A stretch of 28,481 nt of DNA, taken from contig CABKMN010000029.1 in the NCBI GenBank assembly GCA_902373525.1, positions 1 to 28,481 on the forward strand. The letters are read 5' to 3'. Position 1 is the first letter of the stretch, and each line of letters begins with the position of its first letter. This stretch comes from an uncultured Bilophila sp. Its GTDB lineage: Bacteria; Desulfobacterota; Desulfovibrionia; Desulfovibrionales; Desulfovibrionaceae. The notes under the pieces were generated by a model. The model made no database searches, was not told the DNA's origin, and worked only from the letters and a program-made list of their open reading frames with translations. The translations under genes and the position numbers were made by a program. Of the stretch, positions 1-7,356 are shown piece by piece.

Positions 1-4
1 GGGT

Positions 5-58
5 TTGGGGAGGGGAGAGGGGACCTTTCTCCAGAAAGGTCCCCTCTCCCCTCCCCAA
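5..58. repeat. Perfect 24-bp intergenic palindrome downstream of pyrF
   Basis: Arms 5-28 and 35-58 are exact reverse complements around the six-base loop CTCCAG. The hairpin starts four bases beyond the pyrF stop codon, so it is placed as a 3' end or terminator element. No T tract follows on the minus strand, so classical intrinsic termination is not shown. The centre (ACCTTTCT, loop, AAAGGT) is shared with the palindromes at 18255-18308 and 28415-28456, which marks it as one copy of a repeat family. Confidence 0.85.
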
Positions 59-62
59 TCTC

Positions 63-761
63 CTATTTCCCTTCCATTTCATCCAGAATGGCGCGAGCCG
101 CCTCGGCGGGGACGGGAGCCTTGGTGATCGGGCGGCCTACGACGAGGAAGTCGCTGCCGATGCGGACGGCCTGCGCGGGCGTCATGACCCGGCGCTGATC
201 GTCGGCGGCGGAGCCGGAAGCCGGACGGATGCCCGGCGTCAGGCAGAGAAGCCCCGGACAACGGGACTTGATCGCCTCGACTTCGTGCCCGGAGCAGACC
301 ACGCCGTCCAGCCCCCACGACTGCCCGCCCGCCGCAAGATCGGCGGCGAGGCCGGAGAGGTTTTCTCCGTAGCCGGGAAGCTCGCCGGGGGCCATGCTGG
401 TAAGCACCGTCACTGCGAAAAGCAGGGGCTTCGCGCCGCCTGAGGCCGCGCTTTCGGCCACGGCGTCCACGGCGGCGCGGATCATCCGCTCGCCGCCGAG
501 CGCGTGCAGGGTGATCAGATCGACGCCCATGCGGCAGGCCGAGCGCACCCCGCCCGCCACCGTGTTCGGAATGTCGAACATCTTGAGATCGAGCATGACC
601 TTGAAGCCCATGTCCTTGAGCCGCCTGACCACGGACGGGCCTTCCTGCGTGAAGAGTTCGAGGCCCACCTTCATCCAGATGGGGCATCCGCGCAGGGATT
701 CGGCGGTGGCGAGGGCGTCCTTCGCGTTGGTGTAATCGAGGGCTACGATGAGCTGAGCCAT
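63..761 (-). CDS. pyrF: Orotidine 5'-phosphate decarboxylase
   Basis: This enzyme decarboxylates OMP to UMP, the last step of de novo pyrimidine synthesis, in the cytosol. The 232-residue product opens MAQLIVALDY, has the substrate-contacting Lys31 in KVGLELF, and carries the family's DxKxxD catalytic signature as D58-L-K60-M-F-D63 followed by IPNTV. The length is normal for bacterial PyrF. ATG at 761 is chosen because GAAGGA lies about seven bases upstream; an in-frame TTG at 776 would add five residues and overlap gmk. The gmk stop codon ends four bases before this start, so the two genes are almost certainly co-transcribed and translationally linked. Both belong to nucleotide metabolism. 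Confidence 0.96.
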   Translation of the reverse strand: MAQLIVALDYTNAKDALATAESLRGCPIWMKVGLELFTQEGPSVVRRLKDMGFKVMLDLKMFDIPNTVAGGVRSACRMGVDLITLHALGGERMIRAAVDAVAESAASGGAKPLLFAVTVLTSMAPGELPGYGENLSGLAADLAAGGQSWGLDGVVCSGHEVEAIKSRCPGLLCLTPGIRPASGSAADDQRRVMTPAQAVRIGSDFLVVGRPITKAPVPAEAARAILDEMEGK

Positions 762-765
762 GCGG

Positions 766-1395
766 TTATCCTTCAAGAATGGTGTTTGCCAGCCCCGGAC
801 GGGCCGAGGGGTGGAGCGTCGCGGTCAGGTAGGCCGCGCGCAGTTCGTCGTACGCCTTGTCCAGATCGTCGTTGACGATCCACGCGTCGAACCAGTGCGC
901 CTGTCGGATTTCGGCGGCGGCGTTGGACAGGCGGCGGGTGATGCTCGCCTCGTCGTCCGTGCCGCGCCCGCGCAGGCGGCGTTCCAGTTCGCTCATGGAC
1001 GGCGGGAACAGGAAGACGTATTGCCCGCGCGGCAGGGTGAGCCGGAGCTGCGCCGCGCCCTGCACGTCGATGTCGAACAGGACGTCGTTGCCCGCCTTGA
1101 GGGTTTCGAGCACGGGAGCCAGCGGCGTGCCGTAATAGTTGCCGTGCACGTTGGCCCATTCCGCGAAGTACCCGGCCTCGCGGCGGCGGAGGAACTCCTC
1201 CACCGACAGGAAATGGTAGTCCTTGCCGTCCACTTCCCGCCCGCGCGGGGCACGGGTGGTACAGGAGATGGAGTAGGCGAAATTCGGGAATTCCTCGCGC
1301 AGGCGCTGCACGAGCGTCGTCTTGCCGGTGCCCGAAGGCGCGCAGATGACGAGCAGCACCCCGGAACGGGACGCCGCGGATCGTTGGTCAGGCAT
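766..1395 (-). CDS. gmk: Guanylate kinase
   Basis: It phosphorylates GMP to GDP with ATP. The 209-residue product has the P-loop APSGTGKTT at residues 19-27, then the GMP-binding region with SCTTRAPRGREVDGKDYHF, which matches the family's TTR-x-PR-x-GE-x-GxDYxF pattern. The ATG at 1395 follows a strong AGGAGGA ribosome binding site. Its first eight bases overlap the end of the RemA-like gene (stop at 1388-1390), and pyrF begins just past its stop. The order yicC, RemA-like, gmk, pyrF reads as one minus-strand operon. The arrangement of yicC, a DUF370 gene and gmk is recurrent in bacteria, which supports the calls. Confidence 0.97.
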   Translation of the reverse strand: MPDQRSAASRSGVLLVICAPSGTGKTTLVQRLREEFPNFAYSISCTTRAPRGREVDGKDYHFLSVEEFLRRREAGYFAEWANVHGNYYGTPLAPVLETLKAGNDVLFDIDVQGAAQLRLTLPRGQYVFLFPPSMSELERRLRGRGTDDEASITRRLSNAAAEIRQAHWFDAWIVNDDLDKAYDELRAAYLTATLHPSARPGLANTILEG

Positions 1396-1648
1396 TGTCG
1401 TCCTCCTCCTGCGAAAATCGTTGACCCAGCGTGTCCGGCAGGATGGCGGAAAGGATCACGTGGTTGGAGTCGGTTATGATGATGGAACGGGTCTTGCGGC
1501 CCTGTGTGGCGTCCACGAGGCGGCCCGCGGTGCGGGCGTCCTCGCGCAGGCGCCGCATGGGCGAAGACGCGGGATTGATGATGCCCACGACGCGGGAAGC
1601 GACCACGAAATTGCCGAACCCGAGGTTGATGAACCGTTCCCGTTGCAT
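1388..1648 (-). CDS. RemA-like DUF370 family protein
   Basis: The 86-residue protein starts MQRERFINLGFGN and contains the DUF370 signatures FVVASRVVGIINP (residues 14-26) and an R-RLREDARTAGRLVDAT-GRKTRSIIITDS block (residues 32-61). In Bacillus subtilis the family member RemA is a DNA-binding activator of biofilm matrix genes; in Gram-negative bacteria of this type its role is not established, so no symbol is given. The start at 1648 lies two bases past the yicC stop, and the 3' end overlaps gmk by eight bases. This implies strict co-expression with both. The acidic tail EEDDNA is short and lacks a recognisable motif. Confidence 0.9.
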   Translation of the reverse strand: MQRERFINLGFGNFVVASRVVGIINPASSPMRRLREDARTAGRLVDATQGRKTRSIIITDSNHVILSAILPDTLGQRFSQEEDDNA

Positions 1649-1650
1649 GC

Positions 1651-2529
1651 TTATTCCAGATTTTGGACCTGTTCGCGGCATTTTTCCAGCTCGTTCTTGA
1701 AATCGACCACAAGGCGGGACGTCTGCGCGTCCTGTATCTTGTTGCCGCAGGTGGCGATTTCCCGAAAGCATTCCTGAAGGGTGAAGTCGAGGCGGCGTCC
1801 GGCGTCCGTGCCGAGGTCGAGCAGGGCGCGCAGGCGTTCCAGATGGGCGTGCAGCCGGGTCAGCTCCTCGCTCACGTCCAGCTTGTCCGCGAGGATCACT
1901 ACTTCCTGAAGGAAGCGGCCTTCCTCCAGCTCGCCGTTGACGGCGGCGAGGGCTTCGGAAAGGCGCTCGCGGAGCACGGCGAACCGTTCCTCCTTGATCT
2001 GGGGCGCGCGTTCGTCGATGCGCTCGACCCACGCCTCCATCTTGCCGATGCGGGCGGCCATGTCGCGGGCCAGTGCGGCCCCTTCCGTCTCGCGGGACTC
2101 GTTCCAGTCCTCAAGGGCGGCGACGAGGCCCTCTTCAAGACGTTCCTCCAGCTCGTCGTCCCCGTCCTCGCTTTCGCGTTCCCAGAGCGAGGGGATGGCG
2201 AACAGGGCGTTGTAGTCGGGCTCGAAGGCATCCCCGTGCAGATCGGCGAGAGCCGCCACCTGATCGAGCATCGCGGAGGCCTGCGCCGCGTCGAAGCGGA
2301 GGCTCGCGGCGGTCCCGCGCTGCTGGAGCGTGAGGGAAACCTCCATGCGGCCCCGCGCGGCGAAACGCCGGACCACGCGTTCCAGACGGGATTCCAGTCC
2401 CCGCGCCTGAAGGGGAAGCCGCCATTTGAGGTCCAGATGGCGGTTGTTGACGCTTCGGATTTCCCAGGTTTGCGTCCAGTCGGCGTCTTCCATGACGCAA
2501 CGTCCGAAGCCGGTCATGCTGCGCAGCAT
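1651..2529 (-). CDS. yicC: YicC/YloC family endoribonuclease
   Basis: The 292-residue product starts with the family hallmark MLRSMTGFGR and ends with the conserved C-terminal (DUF1732) block, including LDFTLQECFREIATCGNKIQDAQ. The length matches the usual 290-295 residues. E. coli YicC has been reported as an RNase affecting small-RNA turnover; the function here is inferred from the family. ATG at 2529 has GGAGGAG close upstream. It is the first gene of a compact minus-strand operon (RemA-like, gmk, pyrF follow) and is divergent from the VOC protein gene at 2840, so its promoter should lie in 2530-2839. I could not pick a convincing promoter there. Confidence 0.94.
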   Translation of the reverse strand: MLRSMTGFGRCVMEDADWTQTWEIRSVNNRHLDLKWRLPLQARGLESRLERVVRRFAARGRMEVSLTLQQRGTAASLRFDAAQASAMLDQVAALADLHGDAFEPDYNALFAIPSLWERESEDGDDELEERLEEGLVAALEDWNESRETEGAALARDMAARIGKMEAWVERIDERAPQIKEERFAVLRERLSEALAAVNGELEEGRFLQEVVILADKLDVSEELTRLHAHLERLRALLDLGTDAGRRLDFTLQECFREIATCGNKIQDAQTSRLVVDFKNELEKCREQVQNLE

Positions 2530-2839
2530 ACGAACTCCTCCTTCCTGCGTTGGGGGTGGCTATCCGAATAAGGTTACGTCAGAACGCATTCCGGCACAAG
2601 ACCGGCGCGGAGACGCGGGAGGCTGGCCTCCGCTCCGTTTTCGGGGTATAAGGGATGACCCGGAACGAAAGGCGCGCCACGGTGCGCCGCCCCTGCCCCC
2701 GCGTCGTCCGGCGGGGTGCGCCTCCCTCCGTTCCCTTGTCTTTGAGGGCCTGTTCGGATAGGTATCCCGCGATTGCGGAGCGCCTGCGGGCGTTTCCCCT
2801 TTGCGGCGTCGTTTTGTATCATCACAGCAACAGGATGGG
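2530..2839. other. Intergenic region between divergent yicC and VOC genes
   Basis: No coding frame here looks genuine. The spacer should contain promoters for both divergent transcripts, but no good -35/-10 pair stands out. Two short hairpins are visible: GGAGGC-TG-GCCTCC near 2619-2632 and a GGCGC...GCGCC stem around 2671-2688. Their role is unknown. Confidence 0.5.
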
Positions 2840-3241
2840 ATGCCTATGGCCGCTCTTTGCGTGGAAGACCTCGATCACCTTGTCCTCAACGTTTCCGACA
2901 TCAGGGCCACCTGCCGTTTTTACCAGCGGGTACTCGGCATGACCCCGTTCACGTTCGGCAACGGGCGCACCGCGCTTTCCTTCGGCAACCGCAAAATCAA
3001 TCTCTATGAGGTCGGACAGCGTTATTCGCCGCAGCCCGACAAGCCGCTTTCCGGCACGGCGGAGCTGTGCTTTCTCTCGCGCACGCCCGTGGTCGAACTG
3101 CTGGATCATCTGAAGGCCAACAACGTGTCCGTGGAGGAGGGGCCGGTGCGGCGCGAAGGCGCGCTCGGCCCGATCACGTCCGTGTATTTCCGCGATCCGG
3201 ACGGCAACATGATTGAAGTGGCGAACTATACGGAAGCCTGA
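2840..3241 (+). CDS. VOC family (glyoxalase-fold) protein
   Basis: The 133-residue single-domain protein has the vicinal oxygen chelate fold pattern. It begins with LDHLVLNVSDI (first metal-site His in DHLVL), has TRFYQRVLGM-like helix sequence TCRFYQRVLGM, the mid-domain LCFLSRTP, and ends with VYFRDPDGNMIEVANY, whose final Glu is the usual second metal ligand. It most resembles the small GLOD5-like / VOC virulence-protein subgroup, whose substrate is generally unknown. The ATG at 2840 follows CAGGA; an ATG six bases later is equally possible and changes only two residues. The racemase gene starts 20 bases after its stop, which suggests a two-gene operon. Resistance to an antibiotic should not be inferred from the fold. 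Confidence 0.85.
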   Translation: MPMAALCVEDLDHLVLNVSDIRATCRFYQRVLGMTPFTFGNGRTALSFGNRKINLYEVGQRYSPQPDKPLSGTAELCFLSRTPVVELLDHLKANNVSVEEGPVRREGALGPITSVYFRDPDGNMIEVANYTEA

Positions 3242-3261
3242 TTCCGTCCTTGAGGCCCACC

Positions 3262-4107
3262 ATGCGCATTCTGCCTTTCCTCAAATATTCCCCCTGCGGG
3301 AACACCACGATTCTTGTCCGCAACGTGCCGCTGTCTCCGGCGGAACGCGCCCGCGCGGCCGCCGAGATGATCGCGTCCGGGCATCTGGAGGCGGAGCAGG
3401 CCGGGTATGCGGACACGGAAGCCGCGCTTCCGAGGCTGGACATGATGGGCGGCGAGTTCTGCGTCAACGCGACGCGCGCGTTTGCCGCGCAATTGTTTGA
3501 AGAGGGGCGGCTGACCCCGGAAGGGGAGGCGTCCGGCGGCGTGGTCAGCGTGTCCGGGATGCCCGAACGCCTGCGCGTCCGGGTGCGGCGCGTCGCTCCG
3601 GGGCGCTTCGAGTCCGCCGTGCTGCTGGACCTGCCCGAGGCCCCGCCGCTGGAGCGCGTCGCTCCGGGCATCCATCTGGTGCGGGTGCCGGGCATCGCGC
3701 ATCTGGTGCTGGACGCCGCCGCGCATCCGCTCCCCGTCGACAAGGACCGCGACACCGCCGCGCTGTTCGCCCGGTTCGGGCTGTTGGACGAGGACGCCGC
3801 CGGGTGTATCTGGCTGCGCCGCGGGCCGTCCGGCCCGAGCATCACACCCTTTGTCCGGGTCCGCGAAACCGGGACGACCTATGCGGAAACGGCCTGCGGG
3901 TCCGGGACGCTGGCGGCGTCGGTCGTCTGCCGCGCCGTGTACGGCGATGCGGGCGAACTGGTTCTGATGCAGCCGGGCGGCGAAGCGCTGCGGGTGGCGC
4001 AGGCCGAACCTTCCCATCCCGGCGGCTGGGCCGCGTGGGTCGGCGGGCCGGTGCGCGTGCTGGCGCGCGGCGAGGTCTTCGTAGACTGTCTGGAAGAGGA
4101 GCGCTGA
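3262..4107 (+). CDS. DapF-fold amino acid racemase, CntK-like
   Basis: The 281-residue protein has the two-Cys active site of the cofactor-independent DapF superfamily: C67 in GGEFCVNATRAF and C212 in ACGSGTLAA. The N-terminus FLKYSPCGNTTILV, the first-Cys motif with EFC-NAT, SGSGT-type second motif and the late MQPGGEALRV segment match what I know of staphylococcal histidine racemase CntK more closely than true DapF (which has GNGxRC). It is therefore probably an amino acid racemase/epimerase acting on histidine or a similar substrate; the substrate is inference. CntK works with the nicotianamine-synthase-like CntL and CntM in opine metallophore synthesis, and neither is present in this window. 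ATG 3262 is preferred (GAGG six bases upstream) over an in-frame TTG at 3250. Upstream neighbour: a VOC protein. Confidence 0.8.
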   Translation: MRILPFLKYSPCGNTTILVRNVPLSPAERARAAAEMIASGHLEAEQAGYADTEAALPRLDMMGGEFCVNATRAFAAQLFEEGRLTPEGEASGGVVSVSGMPERLRVRVRRVAPGRFESAVLLDLPEAPPLERVAPGIHLVRVPGIAHLVLDAAAHPLPVDKDRDTAALFARFGLLDEDAAGCIWLRRGPSGPSITPFVRVRETGTTYAETACGSGTLAASVVCRAVYGDAGELVLMQPGGEALRVAQAEPSHPGGWAAWVGGPVRVLARGEVFVDCLEEER

Positions 4108-4423
4108 CGCGGCGACAAGGGGACCGTGTCCCGGAACGGGAACATATTCCGGAACAGAGTTCCTCCTCACCATGATCATTGCCCCCTGCCGCCGATGCAG
4201 GGTCGGCTGAAAAGTCCCGTCCGCGTTGGCTGCGGCGGTGCATCGCCCCCTGCGCAGGGCTGGCCGCGAAGCTGTCCTGCGCCCCTGCCGCCGCCGACAC
4301 CTCCCGCGCGGGGTCGGCAATCAGGCAGACCGCCTTCCTTCCTTTGATACGGATGCCCCTCCCCACGCGAGGCCGCCGTGAGGCCTTCCGCCTTTGCGCC
4401 CCTGTCCATTCTCTGTCTGCGGG

Positions 4424-4694
4424 CCGCTTCGGGCGCGCGAGGACAGTGGTTACCTGCTTGATTCAATTATGGATTGTCGTAGGTCGCTTTGGGCGAGCGC
4501 AGGGCCGTGAGCCGCGTCGGGACCTGTGGGGTCGCCCGATGAATTCGCTTTGGCGCGCGCAGGGCCGTGAGCCCATAAGCAGCCAGAGAGCCCCGACGGG
4601 TCATGTCCGGCTTCATGCGCCCAGGGCCGTGAGCATGCGCTCGTTGCTCGCCAAGAACCTGTCGAGTCGGAGCTTATGCGTGCAACGCCGCGAC
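4424..4694. repeat. Degenerate repeats of period ~60 bp, CRISPR-like geometry
   Basis: Two clear units, 4484-4512 and 4545-4572, agree at 27 of 29 positions allowing one gap (TCGCTTTGG...CGCAGGGCCGTGAGC). A third at 4607-4634 keeps AGGGCCGTGAGC exactly. Weaker units appear at about 4424-4451 and 4667-4694. The core falls at about 4440, 4501, 4561, 4623 and 4683, a spacing of 60-62 bases, which leaves about 32-34 bases of unrelated sequence between units. Repeat of about 28-29 and spacer of about 32 is the size class of type I-E/I-F CRISPR arrays, with units decaying toward both ends. There is no cas gene in the window and the repeat has no strong palindrome, so this is a relic or a look-alike. 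Because spacing changes by two bases once, a protein repeat is less likely. Confidence 0.5.
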
Positions 4695-4859
4695 GGAGAT
4701 GCGCATCCCGGCTGCTGCCGACACCGGTTTTTTATCCTGCGGGGTGCGGTTTCGCTGTTGAATCTTTCGGAAAGGTAGAGTAGAGCTACTCCTTTATAGG
4801 AAAACCTTTTCGAGGGGGACGGCTTCTGAAGGAAGGGCTCCGCTCCCTTGCTTGCAGGA

Positions 4860-4889
4860 CGGCGGGCGTTCCCCGCCGCCTTTCTGTTT
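4860..4889 (+). terminator. Possible intrinsic terminator
   Basis: CGGCGGG (4860-4866) and CCCGCCG (4872-4878) form a seven-pair GC stem with loop CGTTC, followed by CCTTTCTGTTTG on the plus strand. The only plus-strand gene upstream ends 750 bases away, so it may end a transcript that crosses the repeat region. On the minus strand no T tract follows, so it would not terminate the radical SAM gene. Confidence 0.4.
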
Positions 4890-4935
4890 GTCGAGGCGGG
4901 ACAGGCACGAGCGGCGGGTCCGGGAGAGCGTTTTT

Positions 4936-5847
4936 TCAAGCGTCTTTCCCCGCTCCTTGCCGTTCCTCCACTTTTTTGTGGTAGGCGTGCTGGATGAAAC
5001 GCACGAGGTCGCCTTTGCGGGTGGCCCAGTCGGGGGCGACCAGCTCACCGGGCGCGGGGTCGGCGACGACCCGGTGGATGATGATGTCGGGCCGCAGGCC
5101 GGTCAGGACGTCCACGGCAAGCGCGATGTAGGCGTCCTCCGTGAGCGGCGCGTACGTTCCGGCACGGTAGGCGCGTTCGAGCGCGGTGCCCCGGCAGACG
5201 TAAACGTTGTGCAGCTTGACCCCGTGGACGGGCAGGGCGTTGAGGCGGCGCACGGTGTCGCGTACGTCGTCCGGCGTTTCGCCGGGCAGCCCGAGCATGA
5301 GGTGCGCGCAGACCTGCACGTCGGTCTTCGCCGCCAGCTCGATGGCCCGCACCGAGGACGCGGCGTCGTGCCCCCGGTTGATGCGGCGCAGCGTGGCGTC
5401 GTTCAGGGTCTGCACGCCGAGTTCGAGCCATTTTTCCCGCCACGGCGCGGCCCCGAGCAGGGCCAGCTTTTCGGCGTCGAGGCAGTCCGGGCGGGTGCCC
5501 ACGGAAACGCCCGCGAGGTCGGGCAGCGTGCGGAGGATGTCCAGCAGGGCGGCGAGGCGCGCCGCCGGGCCGTAGGTGTTGGAAAAGGACTGAAGGTAGG
5601 CGAGGAACAGGGAGGCCCGGTTGGACTTCCGAAAATGTTCGCGCCAGTGATCCCACTGCGCGGGCAGGTTCATGCCCGCCAGCCCGAGGCCGGAACCCGA
5701 GCCGACGGCGTTGCAGAAGGTGCAGCCCGCGCGGGAGAGCGTCCCGTCCCGGTTGGGACAGCTCGCTCCGGCGTCGAGGGGTATCTTCTGGACCCGCTGC
5801 CCGAAGCGTTCGCGCAGATGAACCGTGAATGTATTCCATGTGTGCAT
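4936..5847 (-). CDS. Radical SAM protein, YhcC/TIGR01212 family
   Basis: The 303-residue protein has the cluster-binding cysteines C30, C42 and C45 (CPNRDGT...GCTFCN), the C-x11-C-x2-C spacing typical of the YhcC group and not the standard CxxxCxxC. Downstream features include SVGTRPDCL, WLELGVQTLNDATLRRINRGH and HLMLGLPGET, all conserved in the family. It should bind a [4Fe-4S] cluster and cleave SAM reductively; the substrate is unknown to me. ATG 5847 gives the family N-terminus (MHTWNTFTVHLRERFGQRV), with AAAGG about nine bases upstream. It is monocistronic and divergent from mreB. The antisense frame continues open far upstream beneath mreB and mreC, but that extension is a composition artefact. 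Confidence 0.92.
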   Translation of the reverse strand: MHTWNTFTVHLRERFGQRVQKIPLDAGASCPNRDGTLSRAGCTFCNAVGSGSGLGLAGMNLPAQWDHWREHFRKSNRASLFLAYLQSFSNTYGPAARLAALLDILRTLPDLAGVSVGTRPDCLDAEKLALLGAAPWREKWLELGVQTLNDATLRRINRGHDAASSVRAIELAAKTDVQVCAHLMLGLPGETPDDVRDTVRRLNALPVHGVKLHNVYVCRGTALERAYRAGTYAPLTEDAYIALAVDVLTGLRPDIIIHRVVADPAPGELVAPDWATRKGDLVRFIQHAYHKKVEERQGAGKDA

Positions 5848-6177
5848 GAAGACGGACCTTTCAGGGGGAATGCCCGCCGATGGGGGCGGCGGTACATTTA
5901 TTTTGACCTTGATTGTTATATGTTGAAAATATTCAGCATGTTTTGTAGAGTCGGGAATCGGAAGAGAGCTTGCTCTTGACAGCGGGACGTTTTTGGCCCA
6001 ACACTTCGCGACTGAACTCAGGCTATCCGCAAAACGGCGGGCTGAAAAGAGCGCCGCGGTTTTCCGCGGACGGGCCGCTCGCCGGCTCCCTCCGGTTTCC
6101 GATATTTCCACATCCGGCACTGATGACGATCGACCGATCTTGTTTGGACCATAGAGAAGACAAGTGAGCAATCTTGT
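5848..6177. promoter_or_regulatory. Divergent promoter region between radical SAM gene and mreB
   Basis: This 330-base gap is locally AT-rich at 5895-5945, unlike its surroundings, and must drive both divergent genes. An imperfect 20-base palindrome, ATGTTGAA-AATA-TTCAGCAT (5920-5939, one mismatched pair), is a candidate operator. A TTGACA hexamer at 5976-5981 has no acceptable -10 at 16-18 bases, so no promoter is called precisely. Near the mreB start the ribosome binding site is weak, and ACAAG (6160-6164) can pair with CTTGT on either side (6139-6143 or 6173-6177). Confidence 0.5.
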
Positions 6178-7221
6178 ATGGCAAAACTCATGAATTTCAT
6201 CCTCGGCGCGTTTTCCAACGATCTCGCCATCGACCTGGGGACCGCCAATACCTGCGTCTACGTGAAGGGACAGGGCATCGTCCTGCGTGAACCTTCCGTC
6301 GTGGCCGTCAAGAAGGACTCGCGCGGCAACAGCGTGGTCCTCGCCGTCGGGCAGGACGCCAAGCGCATGCTCGGGCGTACGCCGGGCAACATTCAGGCCA
6401 TCCGCCCCATGAAGGACGGCGTCATCGCCGACTTTGAAGTGACGGAAGCCATGCTCCGGCACTTCATTTCCAAGGTGCACAACTCGCGCCGCCATCTCGT
6501 CCGGCCCCGGATCATGGTCTGCGTCCCCACCGGCATCACGCAGGTGGAAAAGCGCGCCGTGAAGGAATCCGCCCAGAGCGCGGGCGCCCGCGAAGTCTAT
6601 CTTATCGAAGAACCCATGGCCGCCGCCATCGGGGCCAACCTGCCCATTCAGGAGCCGACCTCCAACATGGTGGTGGACATCGGGGGCGGCACCACCGAGG
6701 TTGCGGTCATCTCCCTGTCCGGCATCGTGTATTCCCGCTCGGTGCGCGTCGGCGGCGACAAGATGGACGAATCCATCATGACGCACGTGAAGCGCAAGTA
6801 CAACATGCTGATCGGTGAATCCTCCGCCGAGGAAATCAAGATCAAGATCGCCTCCGCCTACCCGATGGACCCCGAACAGCAGATCGAGGTCAAGGGCCGC
6901 GATCTCGTGACCGGGATTCCGCAGAACATCATCATCACCTCCGAGGAAGTGCGCAAGGCCATTTCCGAGCAGGTGGACAGCATCGTGCAGGCCGTGCGCA
7001 TCGCCCTTGAGCAGACGCCCCCGGAACTGGCCGCCGACATCGTGGATCGCGGCATCGTGCTCACCGGCGGCGGAGCGCTCCTCAAGGGGCTGGACCAGCT
7101 CCTGCGCGAAGAGACGTCCCTGCCCATCACCGTGGTCGAGGACCCGCTGTCCACGGTCGTCATGGGCACCGGCCGCGCGCTCGATGAATTCAGCGAGCTG
7201 GGCGACGTCTGCATTGACTGA
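6178..7221 (+). CDS. mreB: Rod shape-determining protein MreB (bacterial actin)
   Basis: It forms membrane-associated filaments that orient the elongasome. The 347-residue product has an N-terminal amphipathic stretch MAKLMNFILGAF, the actin-fold phosphate-1 loop DLGTANTCVYV, the connect segment, phosphate-2 loop VVDIGGGTTEVAVISL, and the adenosine motif LTGGGALLKGLD near the C-terminus. The length is normal (about 345). It heads the cluster mreB, mreC, mreD, mrdA, rodA. ATG 6178 is the only sensible start; the Shine-Dalgarno match is poor, which is odd for an abundant protein. Confidence 0.98.
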   Translation: MAKLMNFILGAFSNDLAIDLGTANTCVYVKGQGIVLREPSVVAVKKDSRGNSVVLAVGQDAKRMLGRTPGNIQAIRPMKDGVIADFEVTEAMLRHFISKVHNSRRHLVRPRIMVCVPTGITQVEKRAVKESAQSAGAREVYLIEEPMAAAIGANLPIQEPTSNMVVDIGGGTTEVAVISLSGIVYSRSVRVGGDKMDESIMTHVKRKYNMLIGESSAEEIKIKIASAYPMDPEQQIEVKGRDLVTGIPQNIIITSEEVRKAISEQVDSIVQAVRIALEQTPPELAADIVDRGIVLTGGGALLKGLDQLLREETSLPITVVEDPLSTVVMGTGRALDEFSELGDVCID

Positions 7222-7356
7222 TAAAAGAGCGCCTGCCGGGGCTTTCCCGCAGGCTTTCCGGTCCGCCGTCCGGCTTCCCGCCGGATGTGCGGACCGGTCC
7301 GTATCCGCCTCCCTGAACGATCCGCCGCACGCAACGGAACCTTCGCCGGACAAGCC

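Larger units (their letters stand above)
4108..4935. other. Gene-poor 830-bp region
   Basis: Open frames exist, but none has recognisable domains, a good ribosome binding site or family-like composition. The region contains the periodic CRISPR-like repeats at about 4424-4694, a plus-strand terminator-like hairpin at 4860-4889, and a short imperfect stem around 4773-4797. The segment 4811-4850 (GGGGGAC, CTTCTGAAGG, GGGCTCC) looks like a decayed member of the intergenic palindrome family seen elsewhere in the window. Confidence 0.6.

Noticed and set aside
3262..4107. Annotation as diaminopimelate epimerase (dapF)
   Set aside because: The first-Cys motif is GGEFCVNAT, not the GNGxRC of DapF, and the N-terminal sequence fits the CntK-like group better.
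4179..4778. A 199-codon open frame covering the periodic repeat
   Set aside because: It has no recognisable domain, and repeat spacing of 60, 62 and 60 breaks any constant reading frame, so the periodicity is at the DNA or RNA level.
5976..6004. TTGACA as the -35 of an mreB promoter
   Set aside because: No acceptable -10 sequence occurs 16-18 bases downstream (CCAACA, CAACAC, AACACT).
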